64,000 nt of DNA from Posidonia oceanica (Eukaryota; Streptophyta; Magnoliopsida; Alismatales; Posidoniaceae): contig JAZBRS010000076.1 in NCBI GenBank assembly GCA_037176725.1, positions 121,105,001 through 121,169,000 of the forward strand. Direction: 5' to 3'. Shown piece by piece: positions 14,865 to 27,900 of this stretch. Every line of letters begins with the position of its first letter. Position 1 is the first letter of the stretch. Made by a program: the position numbers and the translations under genes. The notes below the pieces were generated by a model. That model was not told the DNA's origin and ran no database searches. It worked only from the letters and a program-made list of their open reading frames with translations.

Positions 14865-16082
14865 GGTCTTGATAAGGCTTGCACTTATCATTCCTGACCT
14901 CTTTGGGGTCTTGTTAGGGCTTGCACCTCTCTTTCCAAGCGATCCGGTCTTGATAAGGCTTGCACTTATCATTCCTGACCTCTTCCATGTCCTGATTGGG
15001 CTAGCACCAATCATTCCTGGCGGTCTGGTCTTGATAAGGCATGCTCTTATCATCCCTGACCTCTTCCAGTTCTTGATTGGGCTTGCACCTATCATTCGTA
15101 GCTGTCTGGTCTTGTTAAGGCGTGCACTTATCATCCCTGACCTCTTCTGGGTCTATCTTAGGAAAGCACCTAACAATTCTAGCTGTCCAGTCTTGATAAG
15201 GCATGCACTTATCATTCCTGACCTCTTTCGGGTCTTGAAAGGGCTTGCACCAAACATTCCGGGCGGTCCGGTCATGATAAGGCTTCCTCTTCTCATTCCT
15301 GACCTCTTCTGCATCTTGATTGGGATTGCACTAATCATTCCTAGTGGTCCGGTCAAGATTAGGGTTGCACGAATCATTCTTGACCTCTCTCTCGGTCTTG
15401 ATTGCGGTTGCACCTTTTATTCCTAGTGGTCCGGTTTTGATAAGGCAAGCACTAATCATTCCAGAACTCTTACGTGTCTTGCAAGGGCTTGTGCCTATAA
15501 TTCTTGGCGGTTTGGTCTTGATAAGGCTTGCGCTTATCATTCCTGACCTCTTCCGGGTCTTGATTGGGTTTGCACATATCTTTCCTGGCCGTCCGATCTT
15601 GGTAAGGCTTGCACTTATCATTCCTGACCTCACCCTTGGTCATGATAGGGCATGCCCCTATCATTCCAAGTGGTCTGGTCCTGATAAGGCTTGCACTAAT
15701 CTTTCTAGACCTCCTCCGGGTCATGATAGGGCTTGCGCCAAGCATTCCTGGCAGTCCGTTCTTGATAAGGCTTGCACTTAACATTCCTGACCTCTTCTGG
15801 GTCTTGATAGGGCTTGCACCTATCATTCCTAGCGGTCCGGTCTTGATATGGCTTGCACTTTTCATTCCTGACCTCTTCCGGCTCTTGATAGGGCTTGCAC
15901 ATGTCATTCTTGGTGGTCCGATCTTGATATGGCTTGTACTTTTCAATCCTGACCACTCCCTGGGTCTTGATACGGCTTGCCCCTATCATTCCTAGCGGTC
16001 CGGTCGTGATAAAGCATGCACTAATCATTCCTGACCTCTTCTGGGTCATGATAGGGCTTGCGCTTATCATTCCTAGCGGTCC
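14865..16082. repeat. 1218-bp tandem duplication, copy 1
   Basis: About 15 satellite dimers that are repeated immediately downstream. Sequence compared by eye and by the translations of all frames shows no difference between the copies, whereas neighbouring higher-order repeats differ at many sites. The unit carries rare variants (CTTTGGGGTCTTGTTAGG near 14900, GGTCTATCTTAGGAAAGC near 15150) that mark both copies. Confidence 0.93.
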
Positions 16083-17300
16083 GGTCTTGATAAGGCTTGC
16101 ACTTATCATTCCTGACCTCTTTGGGGTCTTGTTAGGGCTTGCACCTCTCTTTCCAAGCGATCCGGTCTTGATAAGGCTTGCACTTATCATTCCTGACCTC
16201 TTCCATGTCCTGATTGGGCTAGCACCAATCATTCCTGGCGGTCTGGTCTTGATAAGGCATGCTCTTATCATCCCTGACCTCTTCCAGTTCTTGATTGGGC
16301 TTGCACCTATCATTCGTAGCTGTCTGGTCTTGTTAAGGCGTGCACTTATCATCCCTGACCTCTTCTGGGTCTATCTTAGGAAAGCACCTAACAATTCTAG
16401 CTGTCCAGTCTTGATAAGGCATGCACTTATCATTCCTGACCTCTTTCGGGTCTTGAAAGGGCTTGCACCAAACATTCCGGGCGGTCCGGTCATGATAAGG
16501 CTTCCTCTTCTCATTCCTGACCTCTTCTGCATCTTGATTGGGATTGCACTAATCATTCCTAGTGGTCCGGTCAAGATTAGGGTTGCACGAATCATTCTTG
16601 ACCTCTCTCTCGGTCTTGATTGCGGTTGCACCTTTTATTCCTAGTGGTCCGGTTTTGATAAGGCAAGCACTAATCATTCCAGAACTCTTACGTGTCTTGC
16701 AAGGGCTTGTGCCTATAATTCTTGGCGGTTTGGTCTTGATAAGGCTTGCGCTTATCATTCCTGACCTCTTCCGGGTCTTGATTGGGTTTGCACATATCTT
16801 TCCTGGCCGTCCGATCTTGGTAAGGCTTGCACTTATCATTCCTGACCTCACCCTTGGTCATGATAGGGCATGCCCCTATCATTCCAAGTGGTCTGGTCCT
16901 GATAAGGCTTGCACTAATCTTTCTAGACCTCCTCCGGGTCATGATAGGGCTTGCGCCAAGCATTCCTGGCAGTCCGTTCTTGATAAGGCTTGCACTTAAC
17001 ATTCCTGACCTCTTCTGGGTCTTGATAGGGCTTGCACCTATCATTCCTAGCGGTCCGGTCTTGATATGGCTTGCACTTTTCATTCCTGACCTCTTCCGGC
17101 TCTTGATAGGGCTTGCACATGTCATTCTTGGTGGTCCGATCTTGATATGGCTTGTACTTTTCAATCCTGACCACTCCCTGGGTCTTGATACGGCTTGCCC
17201 CTATCATTCCTAGCGGTCCGGTCGTGATAAAGCATGCACTAATCATTCCTGACCTCTTCTGGGTCATGATAGGGCTTGCGCTTATCATTCCTAGCGGTCC
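16083..17300. repeat. 1218-bp tandem duplication, copy 2
   Basis: Second copy of 14865-16082 with the same rare variants 1218 bp later (CTTTGGGGTCTTGTTAGG near 16118, GGTCTATCTTAGGAAAGC near 16368). Identity stops shortly after 17300, where CTCTTCCGGGTCTTAATAGG replaces the CTTTGGGGTC variant. It is either a very recent unequal exchange or an assembly duplication. Confidence 0.93.
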
Positions 17301-19736
17301 GGTCTTGATAAGGCTTGCACTTATCATTCCTGACCTCTTCCGGGTCTTAATAGGGCTTGCACCTATCATTCCTGGCGGTTCGGTGATGATGCGGCTTGCA
17401 CTAATCATTCTAGACCTCTTCTTGGTCTTGATAGGGCTTGCACCAATCATTCCTGGCAGTCCGGTCATGATAAGGCATGCACTAATCATTCCTGACCTCT
17501 CCCTTGGTCTTGATAGGGCATGCATCTATCATTCCTGGCGGTCCGGTCATGATAAGGCTTGCACTTATCATTCGTGACCTCTTCTAGGTCTTGACAGGGC
17601 TTGCTCAATCATTCCTGGCGGTCTGGTCTTGATTAGGCTTGCACTTATCATTCTTGACCTCATCTGGTATTGATAAGGCTTGCACATATCAGTCCTGACC
17701 TCTTCTGGGTCTTGATAGTGCTTGCACCTATCATTCCTGGCGGTCCGGTCTTGATAAGGCTTGCACTTATCATTCCTGACCACTTCTGGGTTTTGATAGG
17801 GCATGCACCAATCATTCTTGGCGTTCCGTTCTTGATAAGTATTGCACTAATCGTTCCTGACCTCTTCCGTGTCTTGATAGGGCTTGCACCTACCATTCCA
17901 GGCGGTTCGGACTTGATAAGGCTTCCACTTATCAATCCTGACCAATTTCAAGTCTTGGTTGGGCTTGAACCTATCACTCCTGGCGTTTCGGTCGTGATTA
18001 GGCTTGCAAATATCATTCTAGACCTCTTCTGGGTCTTGATAGGGCTTGCACCTATCATTGCTGGCGGTCCGGTAACGATAAGGCTTGCACTTATCATTCC
18101 TGACCCCTTCCGGGTCGTGATAGGGCTTGAACCTATCATTCCTTGTGGACCGGTCTTGATAAGGCATGCTCATACCATTCCTGACCTATTCCGGGTCTTG
18201 ATAGGGCATGCACATATCAATGCTGGCGGTTCGGCCTTGGTAAGGCTTGCACTAATCATTCCAGAACTCTTCCGGGTCTTGATTGCACTTGCACCAATCT
18301 TTCCTAGCGGTTTGGCCTTGATACGTCCTGCACTTCTCATTCCTGACCTATTCCGGGTCTTGGTAGGGCTTGAACCTATCACTCCCAGCAGTCCGGTCTT
18401 GATAAGGCTTGTTCTTATCAGTCAAGACCTCTTCCGGGTCTTGATAGGGCTTGCACCTAACATTCCTGGTGGTCCGGTCGTGATATGGCATAGACTTATC
18501 ATTCCAGACCACTTCCGGGTCTTGATAGGGCTTGCACGTATCATTCTTGGTGGTTCGGCCATGATAAGGGTTGCACTTATCATTCCTGACCTCACCCTTG
18601 GTCATGATAAGGCTTGCACCTATCAGTCCTGGCGGTCCGGTCTTGATAAGGCTTGCACTTATCATTCCTGACCTATTCTGGGTCATGATAAGGCTTGCGC
18701 CTATCTTTTCTGGTGGTCTGGTCTTGATAAGGCTTGCACTTATCATTCCTGACCTCTTCCAGGTCTTGATAGGGCTTGAAGCTATCTTTCCTGGCGGTCC
18801 GATCTTGATAAGGCTTGCACTTATCATTCCTGACCAGTTCCGGGTCTTGATAGGCCTTGCACCTATCAATCCTGGCGGTCCGTTCTTGATAAGGCTTGCA
18901 CATATCATTGCCGACCTCTTCTGCATCTTGATAGGGCTTGCATCTAACATTCCTAGCGGTCCGGTCATGAAAAGGCTTGCACTTACCATTCCAGACCGCC
19001 TCCGGGTCTTGGTAGCGCTTGCTCCTATCATTCCTGGGGCTCCGGTCTTGATAAGGCTTGCACGTATCGTTCTTGACCTCACCATGGGTCTGGATAGGGC
19101 TTGCACCTATCTTTCTTGGTGGTCCGGTCTTGATAAGGCTTGCACTTATCATACCTGACCTCTTCCGGGTCATGATAGGGCATGCGCCAATCATTCCTGG
19201 CAGTCCGGTCTTGGTAAGGCTGCACTTAACAATCCAGACCTCTTCCAAGTAGTGATAGGGCTTGCACCTATCATTCCTGGCAGTCTGGTCTTGTTAATGC
19301 CTGCACTTATCGTTCCTGACCTCTTCCAGGTCTAAATAAGGCTCGCAGCTAACATTCCAGGCGGTCTGGTTATAATAAGCCGTGCACATATCATTCCTAA
19401 CCTCTTCTGGGTCTTGATAGGGCTTGCGCCTATCTTTCCTGGCGGTCCGGTCTTGATAAGGCTTGCGCGTATCATTCCTGACCTCTTCCTGGTCTTGTTA
19501 GGGCTTGCTCCTATCATTCCTAGCGGTCCGGTCATGGTAAGGCTTGCACTAATCATTCCTGACCTCTCCCTTGGTCTTGACAGGGCTTGCACCTATCATT
19601 CCTGGCAGTCCGGTCATGATAAGGCTTGCACTTATCATTCCTGACCTCCTCTAGGTCATGATACGGCTTGCTCTATCATTCCTGGCGGTCTAGTCTTGAT
19701 TAGGCTTGCGCTTATCATTCCTGACCTCTTCCGGTC

Positions 19737-21160
19737 TTGATAAGGCTTGCGCATAGCATTCCTGACCTCTACCTGGTCTTAATAGGGCATGCACCTATCA
19801 TTCCTAGCGGTCTGGTCTTGATAAGGCTTGCACTAATCATTCCTGACCTCTTCCGGGTCTTGATAGGGCAAGCACCAACCATTCCTGGCGGTCCGGTCTT
19901 GATAAGGCTTGCACATATCATTCCTAAACTCTTCCGTGTCTTGATAGGACATGCACCTATCATTCCTGGCGGTTCGGCCTTGGTAAGTCTTGCACTTTTC
20001 ATTCCTGACCTACTCCGGGTCTTGGTAGGGCTTGAACCTATCTCTCCCGACGGTCCGGTCTTGATAAGGCTTGCTCTTATCATTCCTGACCTCTTCTGGG
20101 TCATGATTGGGCTTGCACCTATCTTTCTTGGCTGTCTGGTTTTGATAGGGCTTGCACTTAACATTCCAGACCTCTTTCGGGTCATGATAGGGCTTGCACA
20201 TATCATTCCTGGTGATTCGGTCTTGATAAGGCTTGCAGTTGTCGTTCCTGACCTCTCCCTTCGTCTTGATAGGGCATGCACCTATCAGTCCATGCGGTCC
20301 GGCCTTGATAAGGCTTGCACTTATCATTCCTGGCCAATTCTGGGTCATGATAGGGCTTGCGCCTATCTTTCCTGGCGGTCCAGTCAAGATATGGCTTGCA
20401 CTTAGCATTCCTGACCTCTTACGAGTCTTGATAGGGCTTGTAGCTATCTTTCCTGGCGGTCCGATCTTGATAAGGCTTGCACTTATCATTCCTGACCTGT
20501 TCCGCGTCTTGATAGGGCTTGCACCTATCATTCCTGGTGGTCCGGTCTAGATAAGGCTTACACTTATCGTTGCCGACCTCTTCGTGGTCTTAATAGGGCT
20601 TGCACCTAACATTCCTAGCGGTCCGGTCTTGATAAGGCTTGCACTAATCATTCCTGACCTCTTACGGGTCTTGATAGGGCATGCACCAACCATTCCAGGC
20701 GGTCCGGTCTTGATAAGGCTTGCACATATCATTCCTGAACTCTTCCATGTCTTGATAGGACATGCACCTATCATTCCTGGCAGTTCGGCCTTGGTAAGTC
20801 TTGCACTTTTCATTCCTGACCTATTCCTAGTCTTGGTAGGGCTTGAACCTATCACTCCCGGCGGTCCGGTCTTGATAAGGCTTGCTCTTATCATTCCTGA
20901 CCTCTTCTGGGTCATGATTGGGCTTGCACCTATCATTCCTGGCTGTCTGGTTTTGATAGGGCTTGCATTTAACATTCCAGACCACTTTCGGGTCTTGATA
21001 GGGCTTGCACATATCATTCCCGGTGGTTCAGTCTTGATAAGGCTTGCAGTTGTCGTTCCTGACCTCTCCCTTCGTCTTGGTAGGGCGTGCACCTATCAGT
21101 CCATGCGGTCCGGCCTTGATATGGCTTGCACTTATCATTCCTGACCTCTTACGGGTCTTG
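19737..21160. repeat. Higher-order repeat pair, 811 bp period
   Basis: Two adjacent copies of a ten-dimer block offset by 811 bp. For example, the GCAGTTGTCGTTCCTGACCT variant with CTCCCTTCGTCTTG lies at about 20236 and 21047, and the AACTCTTCC.TGTCTTGATAGGACATG variant lies about 811 bp apart upstream. The copies are clearly diverged, unlike the 1218-bp pair. Confidence 0.8.
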
Positions 21161-24100
21161 ATAGGGCTTGTAGCTATCTTTCCTGGCGGTCCGATCTTGA
21201 TAAGGCTTGCACTTATCATTCCTGACCTGTTCCGTGTCTTGATAGGACTTGCACCTATCATTCCTGGCTGTCCGGTCTTGATAAGGCTTGCACTTATCGT
21301 TGCCGACCTCTTCGTGGTCTTGATAGGGCTTGCACCTAACATTGCTAGCGGTTCGGTCTTGATATGGCTTGCACTTACATTCCTGACCTCTTCCAGGTCT
21401 TGATAGCGCTTGCTCCTATCACTCCTGGCGGTCCGGTCATGATAAGGCTTGCACGTATCATTCCTGACGTCTCCAAGGGTCTTGGTAGGGCTTGCGCCTA
21501 TCATTCCTAGTGGTCCGGTCTTGATAAGGCTTGTACTTTTCATTCCTGACCTCTTCCACGTCATAATAGGGCTTGCGCCTCTCATTCCTGGCGGTCCGGC
21601 CTTGAATAGGCTTGCACTTAACAATCCAGACCTCTTCCAGGTCTTGACAGGGCTTGCACCTACCATTCCTGGCGGTCCGGTCTTGATAAGGCTTGCACTT
21701 ATCATTCCTGACCACTTCTGGGTTTTGATAGGGCATGCACCAATCATTCCTAGCGTTCCGTTCTTGATAAGTATTGCACTAATCATTCCTGACCTCTTCT
21801 GGGTCTTGATAGGGCTTGCACCAACCATTCTAGGCGGTTCGATCTTGATAAGGCTTCCACTTATCATTCCTGGCCAATTTCGGGTTGTGATAGGGCTTGA
21901 ACCTATCACTCCTGGCGGTTCGGTTTTGATTAGGCTTGCACATATCATTCTAGACCTCTTCTGGGTCTTGATAAGGCTTGCACCCATCATTCCTGGCGGT
22001 CCGGTAATGATAAGGCTTGCACTTATCATTCCTGACCCCTTCCGGGTCATGATAGGGCATGCACCTATCATTCCTGGTGGACCAGTCTTGATAAGGCTTG
22101 CTCATACCATTCTTGACCAATTCCGGGTCTTGATAGAGCTTGCACATATCATTCATGGCGATATGGTCTTGATACGGCTTGCACTTATCATTCCGGACCT
22201 CTCCCGTGGTCTTCATAGGGCTTGCACCTATAATTCCGGGTGGTCCGGTCTTGATAAGGCCTGCACTTATCATTCCTAACCTCTTCTGGGTCATGATAGG
22301 GCTTGCACTTATCATTCTTGACCACTTCCAGGTCTTGATAGGGCTTGCACACTTCTTTCCTGACGGTCTGATCATGATAAGGCTTGCACTTATCATTCCT
22401 GACCTCACCGTGGGTCTTGATAGGGCTTGCCCCTATCATTCCAAGCGGTCCGATCCTGATAAGGCTTGCACTAATCTTTCCTGACCTCCTCCGGGTCATG
22501 ACAGGGCTTGCGCCATTCATTCCTGGTGGTCCGGTCATGATAAGGCTTGCACTTTTCTTTCCTCACCTCTTCCGAGTCTTGGTAGGGATTGCAGCTATCA
22601 TTCCCTCCGGTTCGGTCATGATCAGGCTTGCACTTATCATTCCTGACCTCTTTCGGGTCTTGATAGGGCTTGCACCTTTCATTCCTTGCGGTCCGGTCTT
22701 GATGAGGCTTGCACATATCATTCCTGACCTCTTCCTGGTCTTGATAGGGCTTGCACCAATCATTCCTGGCAGTCCGGTCAAGATAAGGCTTGCACTAATC
22801 ACTCTAGACCTCTCCCGGGGTCTTGACAGGGCTTGCACCTATCATTCCTGGCAGTCCGGTCGTGATATGGCTTGCACTTATCAATCCAGACCTCCTCTAG
22901 GTCAAGATAGGGCTTGCTCTATCATTCTGGGCGGTCTAGTCTTGATTAGGCATGCGCTTACCATTCTTGACCACTTCCGGTCTTGATAAGGCTTGCACAT
23001 ATCATTCCTGACCTCTTCCTGGTCTTGATAGGGCATGCACCTATCATTCCTGGCTGTTCGGTCTTGTTAAGGCTTGCACTAATCATTCCTGACCACCTCC
23101 GGGTCTTGATAGGGCATGCACCAACCATTCTAGGTGGTCCGGTCTTGGTAAGGCCTGCACTAATCATTCCTGAACTCTTCCGGGTCTTGATTGCACTTGC
23201 ACCTATCATTCCTGGCGGTTCGGCCTTGATAAGTCTTGCACTTTTCATTCCTGACCAATTCCGGGTCATGGAAGGGCTTGAACCAATCACTCCCAGCGGT
23301 CCGGTCATGATAAGGCTTGCTCATATCAGTCATGACCTCTTCTGGGTCTTGATAGGGCTTGCACCTATCATTCCTGGTGGTCCGGTCGTGATAAGGCATA
23401 GACTTATCATTCCAGACCACTTCCGGGACTTGATAGGGCTTGCACGTATCATTCTTGGTGGTTCGGCCTTGATAAGGGTTGCACTTATCATTCTTGACCG
23501 CACCCTTGGTCTTGATAGGGCTCGCACCTATCAGTCCTGGCGGTCCGGTCTCGATAAGGCTTGCACTTATCATTCCTGACCTATTTTGGGTCATGATAGG
23601 GCTTGCGCCAATCTTTTCTGGTGGTTCGGTCTTGATAAGGCTTGCACTTATCATTCCTGACCTCTTCCGGGTCTTGATAGGGCTTGTAGCTTTCTTTCCT
23701 GGCGGTCCGATCTTGATAAGGCTTGCACTTATCAATACTGACCAGTTCCGGGTCATGATAGGGCTTGCACCTACATTCCTGGCGGTCCGGTCTTGATAAG
23801 GCTTGCACATATTGTTGCCGACCTCTTCTGCGTCTTGATAGGGCTTGCACCGAACATTCCTAGCGGTCCGGTCATGATAAGGCTTGCACTTATCATTCCA
23901 GACCTCTTCCGAGTCTTGGTAGCGCTAGCTCCAATCATTCCAGGGGGTCCGGTCTTGATAAGGCTTGCACGTATCGTTCTTGACCTCTCCATGGGTCCGG
24001 ATAGGGCTTGCACCAATCTTTCCTGGCGGTCCGGTCTTGATAAGGCTTGCTCTTATCATTCTTGACCTCTTCCGGGTCATGATAGGGCGTGCGCCTATCA

Positions 24101-24959
24101 TTCCTGGCGGTCCGGTCTTGGTTAGGCTTGCACTTAGCATTCCAGACCTCTTCCAAGTCTTGATAGTTCTTGCACCTATCATTCCTGGCGGTCTGGTCTT
24201 GTTATGGCTTGCACTTATCGTTCCTGACCACTTCCGGGTCTAGTTAAGGCTAGCACCTAACATTCCAGGCGGTCTGGTCTTGATAAGGCATGCACATATC
24301 ATTGCTAACCTCTTCTGGGTCTTGATAGGGCATGCGCCTATCTTTCCTGGTGGTCCGGTCTTGATAAGGCTTGCACATATAATTCCTGACCTCTTCTTGG
24401 TCTTGTTAGGGCTTACACCTATCATTCCTGGCAGTCCGGTCATGATAAGGCTTGCACTAATCATTCCTGACCTCTCCCTTGGTCTTGACAGGGCTTGCAC
24501 CTATCATTCCTGGCGGTCCGATCATCATAAGGCTTCCACTTATCATTCCTGACCTCCTCTAGGTCTTGATAGGGCTTGCTCTATCATTCCTGGCGGTCTG
24601 GTCTTGATTAGGCTTGCGCTTATCATTCCTGGCCTCTTTCGGTCTTGATAAGGCTTGCACATATCATTCCTGACCTCTTCCTGGTCTTGATAGGGCATGC
24701 ACCTATTATTCCTGACCTATTCCTGGTCTTGATAGGGCATGCACCTCTTCTGGGTCATGATAGGGCTTGCACCGAACATTCCTAGCGGTCTGGTCATGAT
24801 AAGGGTTGCACTAATCATTCCTGACCTCTTCCGGGTCTTGATAGGGCATGCACCAACCATTCTAGGCGGTCCGGTCTTTATAAGGCTTGCACATATCATT
24901 CCTGAACTCTTCCGTTTCTTGATAGGACATGCACTATCATTCCCAGTGGTTCGGCCATG

Positions 24960-27900
24960 GTAAGTCTTGTACTTTTCATTCCTGACCTAATTCGGGTCTT
25001 GGTAGGGCTTGAACATATCACTCCCGACGGTCCGGTCTTGATTAGGCTGGCTCTTATCATTCCTGACCTCTTCTGGGTCAAGATAGGGCTGGCACCTATC
25101 TTTCCTGGCTGTCGGGTCTTGATAAGGCTTGCACTTATCATTCCAAACCTCTTACGAGTCTTGATAGGGCTTTCACATATCATTCTTGGTGGTTCGGTCT
25201 TGATATGGCATGCAGTTATCGTTCCTGACCTCTCCCTTCGTCTTGATAGGGCTGGCACCAATCAGTCCTAGCGGTCCGGCCTTGATACGGCTTGCACTTA
25301 TCATTCCAGACCACTTCTGGGTCATGATAGGGCTTGTGCCTATCTTTCCTGGCGGTCCGATCTTGATAAGGCTTGCACTTATCATTCCTGACCTACTCTA
25401 GGTCATGATAGGGCTTGCGCCTATCTTTTCTGGTGGTTCGGTTTTGATAAGGCTTGCACTTATCATTCCTAACCTCTTCCGGGTCTTGATAGGGCTTGCA
25501 GCAATCTTTCCTGGCGGTCCGATCTTGATAAGGCTTGCACTTTTCATTCCTGACCAGTTCCGAGTCATGATTGGGCTTGCACCTATCATTCCTGGCGGTC
25601 CAGTCTTGATAAGGCTTGCACATATCGTTGCCGACCTCTTCTGCGTCTTGATAGGGTTTGCACCAAACATTCCTAGCGGTCCGGTCATGATAAGGCTAGC
25701 ACTAGTCATTCCAGACCTCTTCCGGGTCATGGTAGCGCTAACTCCTATCATTCCAGGGGGTCCGGTCTTGATAAGCCTTGCACGTATCGTTCTTGACCTC
25801 TCCATGGGTCCGGATAGGGCTTGCACCTATCTTTCCTGGTGGTCCGGTCTTAATAAGGCTTGCACCTATCATTCCTGACCACTTCCGGGTCATGATAGGG
25901 CGTGCGCCTATCATTCCTGGCGGTCTGGTCTTGGTAAGGCTTGCACAAAACATTCCAGACCTCTTCCAAGTCTTGACAGTTCTTGCACCTATCATTCCTG
26001 GTGGTCTGGTCTTGTTTAGGCTTGCACTTATCGTTCCTCACCGCTTATGAGTCGAGATTTGGCTAGCACCTAACATTCCAGGCGGTCCGGTCTCGATATG
26101 GCTTGCACCTATCATTCCTGACCTATTCTGGGTCATGATAGGGCTTGCGCCTATCTTTTCTGGTGGTCCGGTCTTGATAAGGCTTGCACTTATTATTCCT
26201 GACCTCTTCCGGGTCTTGATAGGGCTTGTAGCTATCTTTCCTGGCGGTCCGATCTTGATAAGGCATGCACTTATCATTCCTGACCTGTTACGGGTCAGGA
26301 TAGGGATTGCACTTATCATTCCTGACCTGTTACGGGTCTTGATAAGGCTTGCACATATCGATGCCGACCTCTTCTGCGTCTTGATAGGGCTTGCACCGAA
26401 CATTCCTAGCGATCCGGTCATGATAAGGCTTGCACTTATCATTCCAAACCTCTTCCGGGTCTTGGTAGCGCATGCTCCAATCATTCCTGGGGGTCCGGTC
26501 TTGATAAGGCTTGCACGTATCGTTCTTGACCTCTCCATGGGTCCGGATAGGGCTTGCACCTATCTTTCCTGGCGGTTTGGTCATGATAAGGCATGCACTT
26601 ATCATTCCTGGGGGTCCGGTCTTGATAAGGCATGCACGTATCGTTCTTGACCTCTCCATGGGTCCGGATAGGGCTTGCACCTATCCTTCCTAGTGGTCTG
26701 GTCTTGATAAGGCATGCACTTATCATTCCTGACCTCTTCCGGGTCAAGATAGGGCGTGCGCCTATCATTCCTAGCGGTCCGGTCTTGGTAAGGCTTGCAC
26801 TTAACATTCCAGACCTCTTCCAAGTCTTGAAACTTCTTGCACCTATCATTCTTGGCGGTTTGGTCTTGTTAAGGCTTGCACTTATCGTTCCTGACCACTT
26901 CCGGGTCTAGATAAGGCTAGCACCTAACATTCCAGGCGGTCTGGTCTTGATAAGGCATGCACATATCATTCCTAACCTCTTCTGGGTCTTGATAGGGCTT
27001 ACGCCTATCCTTCCTGGTGGTCCGGTCTTGATAAGGCTTACACATAGCATTCCTGACCTCTTCCTGGTCTTGTTAGGGCTTACACCTATCCTTCCAGGCG
27101 GTCCGGTCATGATAAGGCTTGCACTAATCATTCTTGACCTCTCCCTTGGTCCTGACAGGGCTTGCACCTATCATTCCTGGCAGTCCGGTCATCATAAGGC
27201 TTGCACTTATCATTCCTGACCTCCTCTAGGTCTTGATAGGGCTTGCTCTATCATTCCTGGCGGTCTGGTCTGGATTAGGCTTGCGTTTATCATTCCTGAC
27301 TTCTTCCGATCTTGATTTGGCTTGCACATATCATTCCTGACCTCTTCCTGGTCTTGATAGGGCATGCACCTATCATTCCTAGCGGTCCGGTTTTGATAAG
27401 GCTTGCAATAATCGTTCCTGACCTCTTCTGGGTCTTGATAGGGCATGCACCCACCATTCCAGGTGGTCCGGTCTTGATAAGTCTTGCACATATCATTCCT
27501 GAACTCTTCCGTGTCTTGATCGGACATGCACTATCATTCCTGGTGGTTCGGCCTCGGTAAGTCTTGTACTTTTCATTCCTGACTTACTCCGGGTCTTGGT
27601 AGGGCTTGAACATATCACTCCCGACGGTCCGGTCTTGATTAGGCTTGCTCTTATCATTTCTGACCTCCTCTGGGTCATGATTGGGCTAGCACCTATCATT
27701 CCAGGCTGTCCGGTCTTGATAAGGCTTGCACTTATCATTCCAGACCTCTTTCGGGACTTGATAGGGCTTGCACATATCATTCCTGATGGTTCGGTCTTGA
27801 TAAGGCAAGCAGTTATCGTTCCTGACCTCTCCCTTCATCTTGATAGGGCTTGCACCAATCAGTCCTAGCGGTGTGGCCTTGATACGGCTTGCACTTATCA

